NCBI RefSeq assembly: GCF_003097635.1
Contig: NZ_QCZI01000012.1
Location: 43,223 to 107,222, forward strand
Direction of reading: 5' to 3'
Length of the DNA: 64,000 bases
DNA from: Flavobacterium psychrotolerans
GTDB lineage: Bacteria; Bacteroidota; Bacteroidia; Flavobacteriales; Flavobacteriaceae
Shown here piece by piece: positions 17,905 to 26,575 of the stretch. Each line of letters opens with the position of its first letter. The first letter of the stretch is position 1. The notes beneath the pieces are model-generated. The model saw only the letters and a program-made list of their open reading frames with translations, had not been told where the DNA came from and did no database searches. Position numbers and translations under genes: made by a program.

Positions 17905-18528
17905 AATGTGATTTTAAATAATCTTGGATTACAAATTTCAATTTATTTTGGAGTTTAGAAAGTGAGTTCACTTTACTACTCAACAAATCATAAAAACTAT
18001 GACCAGATATTTTGAATACATTTTTGTGGCTTACTTTATACTCTTCATTTCCAATAACCCATTTTTCAAAATAATTTGTATCAATAGTGAAATCAATTAA
18101 ATAGAATTTTGCTTTTTTAAATATTTGAGCATCTTTTGAGAGTTTTTCAAAAATACAGTCTTCAATATTTTTAGGAATTTCATTAAATTTAAAAACAGCA
18201 AATAAAGTATTATCGTTAGCTTTTATATCAAATCCACTTAAATTTCCAACTTCAAAACCCTTAATTCCCCCAAAATTTGTTCGTGAAACGTTCCGATTGA
18301 ATTATTTATAGACTTGTCAATTTGACGTAATACTTCTGCTTGTATTAAGGTTTCCTCATTGATATCATTAAATTTTGCATCAAAAGTTAACTTAATAGTA
18401 TCAACTTTATTGCTGTAAAAATTCTTCTTCGTGATATTATTTTTAGCTTTTAAGTATGCTTTGTGAAGATTTGCTACACAACTTAAAAAATGTTCATCCG
18501 AAATAAAATTTACATACTTGTTCTTCAT
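17885..18528 (-). pseudogene. Eco47II-family restriction endonuclease, broken by a one-base frameshift
   Basis: Reading from ATG 18528, the first part (MKNKYVNFISDEHF ... FYSNKVDTIKLTFDAKFNDI ... QIDKSINNSIGTFHEQILG) matches Eco47II/Sau96I-type type II endonucleases. The frame then hits a stop at 18238. If one G is added to the G5 run (C5 at 18267-18271 on the plus strand), the frame continues as GIKGFEVGNLSGFDIKANDN ... VFKISGHSFYDLLSS to a stop at 17885-17887, giving about 214 aa. So the gene is either inactivated or carries a sequencing error in a homopolymer. Eco47II cuts GGNCC; specificity here is unknown. No cognate cytosine methyltransferase is seen in the window. A TTG at 18540 is also in frame, but ATG 18528 is the better start. 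Confidence 0.82.
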
Positions 18529-18633
18529 AAATATTGGCAATAGGATTATTTAGCTAAAGTAGTGATTTTTCATTCATTTTTTAAACTCCTGTTTTTAATT
18601 ATTAGACACTCCCAATAATAAATTCAATACACA

Positions 18634-18667
18634 AAAAAGGCTTTTGAACGCATTCAAAAGCCTTTTT
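18634..18667. terminator. Bidirectional terminator downstream of narK
   Basis: AAAAAGGCTTTTGAA pairs with TTCAAAAGCCTTTTT (15-bp stem, loop CGCA). It lies 25 bases past the narK stop and upstream of the endonuclease pseudogene. Confidence 0.92.
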
Positions 18668-18691
18668 ATAGAACCTATTTTTTGATTGGAA

Positions 18692-20173
18692 TTATTTTTT
18701 TCTGTCCATTTCCCTAGACAGGCTAGGTTCTTTTTCGTTCATGATTTTAGTCACCGTAATATGCATCCAAATCAAACAAATGGCAGAAAACAGCAATATA
18801 AAGATCCAAGAACTGGACCAAATACCAGTTGCGGTCAGTAAATAACTAAAGATAATGGGGCCGAAAAAACCACCCAATCCGCCAATCATTCCTACCATTC
18901 CGCCCACAACGCCCACTTCTGTAGGGAAATATTCTGGGATGTGTTTGTAAACGGCCGCTTTTCCTATTCCCCAAGAAATTCCAATCAGAATCACCAAAAC
19001 TAAGTACACCCACATGTTGGCGTCAAAATGAATATGGGTAATTCCCTTGGCCACCAATTCTTTTTTCTTAACTTCTTGATTTTGGGTTACTACCACTTTT
19101 TGCCAAGAAGTTCGTATTGGAAAAATGGAACTTTCCTGAGGGCTTTCATTCATTTGAACAATTGGGAAATCCTTATCGTCAATTTTTACGTTGGTATTAG
19201 AAACCGTAGTAATTGTTCCTTTTTTAGTGGCTAACACGCCAGGTCCGGTAGTGGTGACATCCATTTTAGGAACCATGAGCAAGGCACTTAATACAACTGA
19301 AGATGACAAAACCCAATACATCACTTTTCGGGCTCCGAATTTGTCCGACAAATACCCTCCAAAAGCACGAATCACTCCGGAAGGCAAACTGAACATGGTG
19401 GCAAACAACCCGCCCATAACCAGACTGGTTTGGTACACGTTCATGAAATTGGGCAAGAGCCATTGCGAATAGGCAACAAAACATCCGAAAACCAAGAAAT
19501 AATACGCCCCAAATCGCCATACTCTCACGCTTTTTAATGAGCCTAACATTTGGGAAACAGTTTTGGATTGGTTTTCTATTTTTTTGTTTTTGGCAAAAAT
19601 TAAGAACGCAACACCAATAACAATTAAGGCGCAACCATATATAATAGGCAATATTTTCCAGCCATTTTGCGGATCAGCTATAGAGAAATGATTCAGTAAT
19701 GAAGGAGCCATAAAAGTGGTAATGGCCGCACCAGCATTTCCCATTCCGAAAATGCCCAATGCCCTTCCTTGCCATTCTTTTGGATACCAAATGGAGGTAT
19801 AGCCAATACCAACGGCGAAACTAGTTCCTACCATTCCGAATAAAAAGCTCAGCACGGCGAATAGGAAAAAGCTGTTAGCTAATGGAAGCAGAAACAAAGG
19901 GATGGAACAGAGGAGGAGCAACGTTGAAAATACGTATTTTCCGCCAAATTTGTCAGTTAAAATGCCGATTGGTAATCGCATGATGGAACCCGTTAAAATG
20001 GGTATACCTAAAAGCCAGCCTACTTGTACAACGCTCCAGTGAAAAATGCCATTGTCTACCAAAAAGGTGACCAATACGCCATTTAATGTCCAACAAGCGA
20101 AACAAACGGTAAAGGCAAGTGTGTTTAAAAATAAAATTCCGTGCGATTGGGATAAAGAATTTGGGTTTTTCAT
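18692..20173 (-). CDS. narK: Nitrate/nitrite transporter NarK (MFS)
   Basis: A 493-aa inner-membrane protein of the nitrate/nitrite porter family, about 12 helices. Signature motifs are RLPIGILTDKFGGK near helix 2-3, GMGNAGAAITTFMAP in helix 5 (the NNP glycine-rich motif) and VVGGMVGMIGGLGGFFGP in helix 11. An unusual soluble insert of about 85 residues (about 304-388) lies between predicted helices 9 and 10, probably on the periplasmic side. ATG 20173 is used; an in-frame TTG at 20194 lies in the -7 box. It takes up nitrate or exports nitrite beside the ABC importer. The promoter carries the nitrate palindrome at 20251-20266. Confidence 0.92.
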   Translation of the reverse strand: MKNPNSLSQSHGILFLNTLAFTVCFACWTLNGVLVTFLVDNGIFHWSVVQVGWLLGIPILTGSIMRLPIGILTDKFGGKYVFSTLLLLCSIPLFLLPLANSFFLFAVLSFLFGMVGTSFAVGIGYTSIWYPKEWQGRALGIFGMGNAGAAITTFMAPSLLNHFSIADPQNGWKILPIIYGCALIVIGVAFLIFAKNKKIENQSKTVSQMLGSLKSVRVWRFGAYYFLVFGCFVAYSQWLLPNFMNVYQTSLVMGGLFATMFSLPSGVIRAFGGYLSDKFGARKVMYWVLSSSVVLSALLMVPKMDVTTTGPGVLATKKGTITTVSNTNVKIDDKDFPIVQMNESPQESSIFPIRTSWQKVVVTQNQEVKKKELVAKGITHIHFDANMWVYLVLVILIGISWGIGKAAVYKHIPEYFPTEVGVVGGMVGMIGGLGGFFGPIIFSYLLTATGIWSSSWIFILLFSAICLIWMHITVTKIMNEKEPSLSREMDRKK

Positions 20174-20191
20174 AATACTTATATTTTTACA

Positions 20192-20199
20192 CAAAAATA
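20192..20199 (-). promoter_or_regulatory. -7 promoter box of narK
   Basis: The minus strand reads TATTTTTG, a match to TAnnTTTG, 19 bases before the ATG. It is preceded directly by CTACTTA, a nitrate half-site that shares the box TA. The small hairpin CTGCG-TTTT-CGCAG (20222-20235) lies upstream, between box and palindrome. Confidence 0.7.
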
Positions 20200-20247
20200 A
20201 GTAGTTATGTGGAGGATAAACCTGCGTTTTCGCAGTTTTTAAATAAT

Positions 20248-20269
20248 AATTAAGTATTTATACTTAATT
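20248..20269. promoter_or_regulatory. Nitrate palindrome upstream of narK
   Basis: The core TAAGTATTTATACTTA (20251-20266) is a perfect 7-2-7 palindrome and the symmetry extends to AAT...ATT on the outside. A further ATACGTAT lies at 20281-20288. The site is about 50 bp upstream of the narK -7 box. Confidence 0.75.
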
Positions 20270-20315
20270 TTAATGTACATATACGTATATTTAAATATTT
20301 GCTGAATAAATAAAG

Positions 20316-20975
20316 TTACAGCAAAGAAAATTCATTGGCTTTATTAGAAAGTTCCATAAGGTTTTTGACTTTTAATTTTTTCATCAAATTAAAACGATGA
20401 ACTTCTGCGGTTCGTTTGCTGATGTCTAAAGCTTCCGCAATTTCCTTGTTTCCTTTTCCCGATAACAGAAGTTTGAGGATTTCTTTTTCTCTTTTGGTGA
20501 TTAACAGTTCTTCCTCTAAAGAGTGTTTCGATTCTAAAGGTAGTGTTGGATGGGTTAGTTGTCCAATCAATATGGAAGAAATATCGCCACTAAAATATTT
20601 TCCGCCATTTGCAACCGTGTGAAGTGCTTTAAGGAATTCTTCTTTACTGGAACCTTTCAACAAGTAGCCGTCGGCACCCGCTTTAATTGACTTCAAAACA
20701 TATTCTTCGGATTCATGCATGGAAAGCATAACAATTTTAACCAAATTATTTTGGCTTCTTAATTTTTCAACCACTTCAATGCCAGTCAAATTGGGCATTC
20801 TAATATCTAAAATCAGTAAGTCGGGGTGTAATTGATCTACAATAGTTAGGGCTTCCAATCCATCGGTGGCTTCTCCAACCACGACAATGTTTGCTTCGTT
20901 TTCTAATAATGATTTTATGCCATCTCTCACAAATACATGATCATCTGCCAGAACTACTCGAATAGTATCACTCAT
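20316..20975 (-). CDS. NarL/FixJ-family response regulator
   Basis: A 219-aa two-component response regulator. The receiver domain has the acidic pair at D11/D12 and the phospho-acceptor D57 in LLILDIRMPN. The conserved switch and lysine region is KAGADGYLLKGSSKEEFLKAL. The C-terminal LuxR-type HTH reads LLITKREKEILKLLLSGKGNKEIAEALDISKRTAEVHRFNLMKKL. It lies 130 bases downstream of a NarX-like kinase and upstream of narK, all on the minus strand, so it probably responds to nitrate or nitrite. Two TACGTAT half-sites (21003-21009 and 21035-21041, 32 bp apart) precede the gene. Confidence 0.92.
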   Translation of the reverse strand: MSDTIRVVLADDHVFVRDGIKSLLENEANIVVVGEATDGLEALTIVDQLHPDLLILDIRMPNLTGIEVVEKLRSQNNLVKIVMLSMHESEEYVLKSIKAGADGYLLKGSSKEEFLKALHTVANGGKYFSGDISSILIGQLTHPTLPLESKHSLEEELLITKREKEILKLLLSGKGNKEIAEALDISKRTAEVHRFNLMKKLKVKNLMELSNKANEFSLL

Positions 20976-21002
20976 AACTTACTTAATTTTGAATTCATTT
21001 TT

Positions 21003-21041
21003 TACGTATATTCATCTAAAAAGAACGGCTAAGATACGTAT
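21003..21041. promoter_or_regulatory. Two TACGTAT half-sites before the response regulator gene
   Basis: TACGTAT occurs at 21003-21009 and at 21035-21041, 32 bp apart (three helical turns). They match halves of the nitrate palindrome, but no full palindrome or clear -7 box is seen here. Confidence 0.4.
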
Positions 21042-21105
21042 TAAAAAAAGAAAAAGAAAATTGAGAAAAGAAAATAGCAAAGTAGTTCTATCCTTTCATA
21101 CTTTT

Positions 21106-22914
21106 TTAAATAGGAATATTGAAAGTAATGCGTGTTCCTTCGTTGGGTATAGAATTAAAAAACACGCGTCCGTTAATGTATTGAATCCTTTCTTTCATGA
21201 AAAGCAAGCCCATTCCGGATTCGCTGTTTCTCATTTTTTCTGACGCAATGACATCAAAGCCTTTGCCATTATCGTCTACGGTAATGCTTAAAAGATTATT
21301 GCTATGCGACAATTGTACGATAATATGGGAAGAATCAGCATATTTTATGGCATTATTGATCGCTTCTTGGGTCAGTCGATAGATGTTGACTTCAATTAAT
21401 GAATCCAAACGCTGATCGAAGTTAGTCTTATTGTAAAAAAGAATATTTTTGCCCGTAAGCTTGGATAATTCTTGGGTCAATTTGGCAAGTGCAGAATTGA
21501 TGCCGTGATCGCTTAATTCTGGAGGCATCAGGTTGAAAGTGGCAGTGCGGACACCTTTGATAATGTCTAAGGAAAGTTTTCTCAAGTAGTCAATTTTCAG
21601 GGCAGATTTTTCTTTGTCTTCCAGATTAATGCTCTCCAAACTGAATTTTAGTCCGGTAAGCATTTGACCTATGCCATCATGGATTTCTCTGGCAATCCTA
21701 TTTTGTTCTTTTTCCTGATTTTCGACAATTTTACTCGATATGACTTTTTGCTGATTTATTTTATCGGTGATGTTTTCGGTATTGAGTCGTTCGACTTCCT
21801 CCTGGGCATTTTTCCGTTCCGTAATGTCAAAACAGATAATGAGTAACTCGGATTCCTCTTTTTTTATGGTTACCGGTACCATCGACAAATCTAGCCAAAT
21901 GGATTGCTCGTTTCTATTGGTAATATTGATTTCTCCTTGCCATCCCGTACGTTGTTTCTCAAGAAGGATTCTGTCAATAATTTGTTGTTCTTTTTCAATT
22001 GGAGTCAGGGCATGCGAGAAAATTTTATCAGACACAAAAGCGTTGTACTGAAGCAGTTTCGAGAATTTTTCGCCAATATGAATGATGGAACCATTTGGGG
22101 CTACACGGCAATAGAGCAAGGTGTTTTCCATGGCGTAATTGAGTGACTTAAGTTCTTTGACGGAATTTTCCTTTATTTCGCTCAGAATTTCGGTGTCGTG
22201 TGCTAGTTTTAATGCCTTCTTTTCGGAGAACAAAAGTTTAGAAATCAATTTTTCTACTTTATGGTTCGTAGGTTTAAAAATGAACAGGAATTCCAACAAC
22301 AAAACGAGTAAGGTGAATGCTAAAATTGCATATTCGGTTTTGCTTTGCAAGGTTACTTTTTCTAGGGCTTCCTTGTCATACTCGTCAACAATTTCGTTCA
22401 TTTTAGAAAGGAAAACCACTTGGTTGTCCAAAATCGTTTGAACCAATTTTTGATTCTCTTTTTGATTTCGATGCTGTTTGATGTTCTCTAGAAAAAGAGT
22501 GGTGGAGCCAATAATTTTTTCAAAATTAGGCTTTACAGCAACATATAGTCGGGCAAGTAGATTGCTTTTTTCTTTTGGAAAACCAAGGCTGTCGTTCCCG
22601 TTTACCAAGGCATAGTGGGTGAATTTCCAAAGTTGGGCGGTTTCGTTGATGCGATAGATTCCTTGTTTTTTCTGGGTGGTATCCGTCAAGAAATTTAAAA
22701 TCAAAATTTCTTTCACAAGCTTTTGACTCAGCATTCTTTGTTTTCCCGAAATATTTATGATTCGGGAATCGCTCAACTGTCTTTTGAGATTGTATTGTAT
22801 CAACAGTTGGCTCAATATTACCGCTACGGCAATGGTCAAGAGCGCAAAAAGATACAGTCGTCGTAAATTTTTGAATGAAATGGTATCGACAGACTCTTTA
22901 GTACTGTTCTTCAT
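21106..22914 (-). CDS. NarX-like sensor histidine kinase (PilJ-type sensor, PAS, HisKA_3)
   Basis: A 602-aa membrane kinase. TM1 is at about residues 21-40 and TM2 at about 196-214, enclosing a periplasmic helical sensor. Just after TM1 comes RIINISGKQRMLSQKL (residues 51-66), the type IV pilus/NarX-type motif that in NarX and NarQ contains the nitrate-binding arginine. A PAS domain covers about 260-375. The dimerisation motif is EIHDGIGQMLTG, with H412 as phospho-acceptor, followed by a HATPase domain (DNGKGFDV and SGMGLLFMKERI). It is encoded 11 bases after the DUF4202 gene and ahead of the response regulator. Sensing of nitrate or nitrite is inferred from the motif and setting. Confidence 0.88.
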   Translation of the reverse strand: MKNSTKESVDTISFKNLRRLYLFALLTIAVAVILSQLLIQYNLKRQLSDSRIINISGKQRMLSQKLVKEILILNFLTDTTQKKQGIYRINETAQLWKFTHYALVNGNDSLGFPKEKSNLLARLYVAVKPNFEKIIGSTTLFLENIKQHRNQKENQKLVQTILDNQVVFLSKMNEIVDEYDKEALEKVTLQSKTEYAILAFTLLVLLLEFLFIFKPTNHKVEKLISKLLFSEKKALKLAHDTEILSEIKENSVKELKSLNYAMENTLLYCRVAPNGSIIHIGEKFSKLLQYNAFVSDKIFSHALTPIEKEQQIIDRILLEKQRTGWQGEINITNRNEQSIWLDLSMVPVTIKKEESELLIICFDITERKNAQEEVERLNTENITDKINQQKVISSKIVENQEKEQNRIAREIHDGIGQMLTGLKFSLESINLEDKEKSALKIDYLRKLSLDIIKGVRTATFNLMPPELSDHGINSALAKLTQELSKLTGKNILFYNKTNFDQRLDSLIEVNIYRLTQEAINNAIKYADSSHIIVQLSHSNNLLSITVDDNGKGFDVIASEKMRNSESGMGLLFMKERIQYINGRVFFNSIPNEGTRITFNIPI

Positions 22915-22925
22915 CGTTTATCGAA

Positions 22926-23513
22926 TTATAAACCCAGTGCCTCTTTAATCAATTGAAAATTTTCGGGGCTAAAGCTTATTTTTAAGGCTTCCTGATGGCC
23001 TTTGTCAGACATTTTATTCCAGGTTTTCTCAATGATAGTTTTCATTTTTTCACGATCGTGTTTATGAACGAATGGGTCAAAATAAAATTCCAAGAACACT
23101 AAGCAGATCACATCTTCTAAGAGTTGTGTCTCTTCGTCTTTTTTGAGTAGTTTTTTTTCGACTAAAAAAGAAACTCGGGCAATGAAAGCCTCATCATAGC
23201 CTGCTTTTTCTAGGATGGCAGCAGTAGTTTTGGCATGAAATTTTTTCAAATCTTCGCGCCATTTTAAATAGCCTACACGATCCATGGGGTAGGATTCCCG
23301 AGCTATTTTCCATCGGCAAATGTGCTGCGCTTTGGAGGCAATCTGTACGGCTTCGGAGGCATTTGGATGAAAATCCATAAGCTTTGCGTACATTCTGTTG
23401 GAATACAATAATTCCTTTGGATAAGAAATAGATTGGTCTGTTTCTAGGTTTGGATCTTGCGCATTTTCTGCGTCAATCCATGCACTGGCGTTTTGAAAAG
23501 ATGTCATTGTCAT
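22926..23513 (-). CDS. DUF4202 family protein in the nirBD operon
   Basis: A 195-aa, mostly helical, probably cytoplasmic protein. It matches the DUF4202 family: FQNASAWIDAENAQDPN at the start, YSNRMYAKLMDFHPNASEAVQIASKAQHICRWKIARESYPMDRVGYLKWREDLKKFHA in the middle, and LEDVICLVFLEFYFDPFVHKHDREKM. Conserved His, Asp and Glu residues (HICRW, HA, LEDV) suggest a metal-dependent HD-like helical fold, but the activity is not known. It lies 29 bases downstream of nirD and directly ahead of the sensor kinase, so a role in nitrite assimilation or its control is likely. Confidence 0.82.
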   Translation of the reverse strand: MTMTSFQNASAWIDAENAQDPNLETDQSISYPKELLYSNRMYAKLMDFHPNASEAVQIASKAQHICRWKIARESYPMDRVGYLKWREDLKKFHAKTTAAILEKAGYDEAFIARVSFLVEKKLLKKDEETQLLEDVICLVFLEFYFDPFVHKHDREKMKTIIEKTWNKMSDKGHQEALKISFSPENFQLIKEALGL

Positions 23514-23542
23514 TTGAAAAGGATATTTTCAAAGATACATAT

Positions 23543-23920
23543 TTATTCCAAAAAGCCAATAAATACTTCGTCATCCAAAATTTTCACGGGATAGGTGGCA
23601 ATTTTCAAATCATCACCATTTAAATTCGTTCCATCCACAAGAGAAAAGGTCTTTTTGTGCATAGGACAGGCAATTTTAGGCACATCATCTACAGAACCTG
23701 TCATGCCTCTTGAGAGCACCATTTCCATTTTATGGGGACAAGCATTTTGGCAAGCATACCATTCATTTCTTCTTTCGAAGTTAAAAATCGCAATTTGCTT
23801 GTTTTTATATTTGATGCACCCTCCACGATTACTAGGGAAGTCTTTTATATTTCCGGCTTTGAACCACGTTTTTACATCACTTAAGTTTACGGTTTCGTAT
23901 TGATTTAGAATATTTTCCAT
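23543..23920 (-). CDS. nirD: Nitrite reductase small subunit NirD (Rieske-type)
   Basis: A 125-aa Rieske-fold protein that pairs with NirB. The [2Fe-2S] ligands are visible as C-x-H in NACPHKMEMVLSRG and C-x2-H in IACPMHKKTFSL. The start MENILNQYETVNLSDVKTW is typical for flavobacterial NirD. It is encoded 122 bases downstream of nirB. A short hairpin lies in that gap (23954-23969) and may modulate the relative message levels. Confidence 0.92.
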   Translation of the reverse strand: MENILNQYETVNLSDVKTWFKAGNIKDFPSNRGGCIKYKNKQIAIFNFERRNEWYACQNACPHKMEMVLSRGMTGSVDDVPKIACPMHKKTFSLVDGTNLNGDDLKIATYPVKILDDEVFIGFLE

Positions 23921-23953
23921 TTGAATAATCTTTTAATTTTTTCACTCCTAATC

Positions 23954-23969
23954 CCTCTCCAAAGAGAGG
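23954..23969. other. Short hairpin between nirB and nirD
   Basis: CCTCTC and GAGAGG pair across the loop CAAA. There is no U-run on either strand, so it is not a terminator. It may be a processing or stability element. Confidence 0.45.
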
Positions 23970-24042
23970 AATCAGCAGTTGAAAATAGTTAATGAGTTGT
24001 GAATATAGTATAGTAGTTGTTTTATTTAAAAAAAACGGCTGA

Positions 24043-26550
24043 TTACCAAGGTTTAGGCATTTTTTGATCCCTTAACGGAACAAATTCAATATTGTCATCT
24101 TTCTCATCTGAATTCACGAAGTGGCTGAAACGTTTCATCAATCTTGGTTTTTCAAGTACTTGTTTCCATTCACATTCGAAAGTACCTACCAAAGATTCCA
24201 TTTCGGTTTCTAAGGTTTCACATATCCCTAAACGGTCAAAGATGATCACTTCTTTTAAATAATCCATTCCGCCTTCCAGTTTGTCAAGCCAAGTTGCCGT
24301 ACGTACTAACGGTCCCGCAGTACGGATATAATACATTAAAAAACGATCTAAATATTTTATAACGGTTGCTTTATCTATTTGTTCTGCCAATAAAACAGCG
24401 TGTTTCGGATTGGCACCGCCGTTACCGCAGATGTAAAGATTCCACCCCCCTTCAACAGCGATTAAACCGAAATCTTTTCCTCTTGCCTCAGCGCATTCTC
24501 GAATACAGGCAGATACGCCCCCTTTTATTTTATGGGGAGCACGAATTCCTTTGTATCTATCTTCCAATTCGATGGCAAAACCGGCGCTATCGTCCATTCC
24601 GTAACGACACCAAGCATTCCCCACACAACTTTTTACAGCCCGTAACGATTTTCCGTAAGCGTGTCCGCTTTCAAAACCATTATCAATCAATATTTTCCAT
24701 ATTTTAGGCAAATCACTCAAGTGTGCTCCAAATAAATCGACACGTTGCGCTCCAGTAATTTTAGTGTACAAATCAAATTGTTTGGCAACTTCTCCTATCA
24801 CAATCAGTTTTTCGGCAGTAATTTCACCACCGGCCACTCTTGGTACTACCGAATAGGTTCCATTTCGTTGAATATTAGCCAAGAATCGGTCATTCGTATC
24901 TTGGGTCGTAACATGTTTATTGGCAGTGTCATTATAGATACTGGAGAATATGGAAGCCACTATGGGTTTGCAAACTTCGCAACCATCACCACTACCATGA
25001 TGATCAATCACTTCGTAATAGTTGGTGTATTTATTAATTTTTACAATGTCAAATAATTCTTGTCTGGTGTATTGAAAGTGCTCACAAATGGTGTCTTTTA
25101 TTTCTTTTCCAAGCGATTTCTGAGTGGCTTTTACGATATCTACTACCATTGGTTTGCAACCGCCACAACCCGAAGTTGCTTTAGTCAGTTTTACCACATC
25201 GGCAAAAGTAGATGAAGTTCCGTCAATAAGCGAACAACAAATGGCACCTTTGGTCACGTTTTCGCAGGAACAAATTACGGCGGTATCCGGCAAATCGGCT
25301 GCGCTACCTAGCGTAGATCCTTCGCCACCACGAGAACCCAAAATCAAATCTTCCGGATTTATTGGTAACGCTAAAGCGTTGCTGTAAATTTGGAACAACC
25401 CATTATAGTCACTGGAATCTCCCACTAAAATTCCGCCCAAAAGGGTTTTCCCGTCTTTGGTAACATTGATTCTTTTGTAAATTCCGCTGAATTTATTTTC
25501 ATAAACAATGGCGGTTACATTCTCGTTTTCAATAAAAGGGTCCCCAAAACTAGCCACTTCAACTCCAATTAATTTTAATTGTGTGGACATGTCTATGGTT
25601 TCCCGCATCGTTTTCGTGCCTTTCAAGATTTGCTCGGCAGCGACATCGGCCATTTCATAACCGGGAGCCACAAGACCGTAAATCATTCCGCTGTAAAGAG
25701 CTACTTCTCCTATGGCATAAATATAAGGATCGGAAGTTTGCATTTGGTTGTTCACCACAATGCCGCCTCTAACGCCCACTTCCAGTCCTGAAACTCTGCC
25801 CAGTTCGTCGCGTGGTTTAATCCCCGCAGAAATCACCAGCATGTCCACTTTCAGTAATTCATTTTCGGCAAACATCATTCCCGTGATGTGGTTTTCGCCA
25901 TCTATATATTGAGTTGCTTTGTTGAGGTGGATACCAATGTTGAGCTCTTCAATTTTTGCCTGAAGCATGTCACTGGCACCTTTGTCCAGTTGTCTCGGCA
26001 TCAATCGTGGTGCAAATTCCACCACGTGCGGATTCAATCCTAAATCATATACCGCTTTTGCGGCTTCTAGTCCCAACAATCCGCCACCCAGAACGGCAGC
26101 TTCCGTTGACCCATTTTGTTTTATCTTTTTGGCATAGGCCATAATCGCATCCAGATCCTCTATGGTACGGTACACAAAGACGCCTTCTTTTTCTACCCCC
26201 TCAATGGGAGGGACAAAAGCCGAAGAACCCGTAGCCAAAACTAAGTAGTCGTACGGATGCGTTTTTTCTAAATGTGTATGTATTGTTTTTTGTTCTCTGT
26301 TGATGTCCGTAACTAATTCAGAGGTATTTAGGATAATATTATTTTCCTCATACCAATTAGAGGTAGATAACGACAAGTCGTCGGCGCTTTTCCCTGCAAA
26401 GTATTCGCTCAAGTGAACGCGGTCATAAGCACGTCTTGGCTCTTCACCAAATACAGTAATCTGGTATTGTTCCTGTCCTGATTTCGCGATGAATTTCTCG
26501 CAAAACTTGTATCCCACCATGCCGTTTCCGACTACTATTACTCTAATCAT
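24043..26550 (-). CDS. nirB: Nitrite reductase large subunit NirB (NAD(P)H, sirohaem)
   Basis: An 835-aa assimilatory nitrite reductase that makes ammonium from nitrite in the cytoplasm. Order of domains: FAD/NAD(P)H oxidoreductase (VVGNGMVGYKF at the start and AAVLGGGLLGLEAA at about 150), two BFD-like [2Fe-2S] segments (CSCENVTKGAICC ... SGCGGCKPMV and GDGCEVCKPIV), then the ferredoxin half-domain (NGTYSVVPRVAGGEIT) and the sirohaem/4Fe-4S domain with CVGNAWCRYG and CIRECAEARG. Length and order are normal for NirB. ATG 26550 is preceded by a TATATTTG box merged with the nitrate palindrome. It is the first gene of the nirB-nirD-DUF4202 run. Confidence 0.95.
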   Translation of the reverse strand: MIRVIVVGNGMVGYKFCEKFIAKSGQEQYQITVFGEEPRRAYDRVHLSEYFAGKSADDLSLSTSNWYEENNIILNTSELVTDINREQKTIHTHLEKTHPYDYLVLATGSSAFVPPIEGVEKEGVFVYRTIEDLDAIMAYAKKIKQNGSTEAAVLGGGLLGLEAAKAVYDLGLNPHVVEFAPRLMPRQLDKGASDMLQAKIEELNIGIHLNKATQYIDGENHITGMMFAENELLKVDMLVISAGIKPRDELGRVSGLEVGVRGGIVVNNQMQTSDPYIYAIGEVALYSGMIYGLVAPGYEMADVAAEQILKGTKTMRETIDMSTQLKLIGVEVASFGDPFIENENVTAIVYENKFSGIYKRINVTKDGKTLLGGILVGDSSDYNGLFQIYSNALALPINPEDLILGSRGGEGSTLGSAADLPDTAVICSCENVTKGAICCSLIDGTSSTFADVVKLTKATSGCGGCKPMVVDIVKATQKSLGKEIKDTICEHFQYTRQELFDIVKINKYTNYYEVIDHHGSGDGCEVCKPIVASIFSSIYNDTANKHVTTQDTNDRFLANIQRNGTYSVVPRVAGGEITAEKLIVIGEVAKQFDLYTKITGAQRVDLFGAHLSDLPKIWKILIDNGFESGHAYGKSLRAVKSCVGNAWCRYGMDDSAGFAIELEDRYKGIRAPHKIKGGVSACIRECAEARGKDFGLIAVEGGWNLYICGNGGANPKHAVLLAEQIDKATVIKYLDRFLMYYIRTAGPLVRTATWLDKLEGGMDYLKEVIIFDRLGICETLETEMESLVGTFECEWKQVLEKPRLMKRFSHFVNSDEKDDNIEFVPLRDQKMPKPW

Positions 26551-26575
26551 GATTTCTAAATTAAGTATTACTACG

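Noticed and set aside
20222..20235. Hairpin CTGCG-TTTT-CGCAG as a terminator for the response regulator gene
   Set aside because: On the minus strand no U-run follows, and the narK promoter lies just downstream; it is noted only as a small hairpin.
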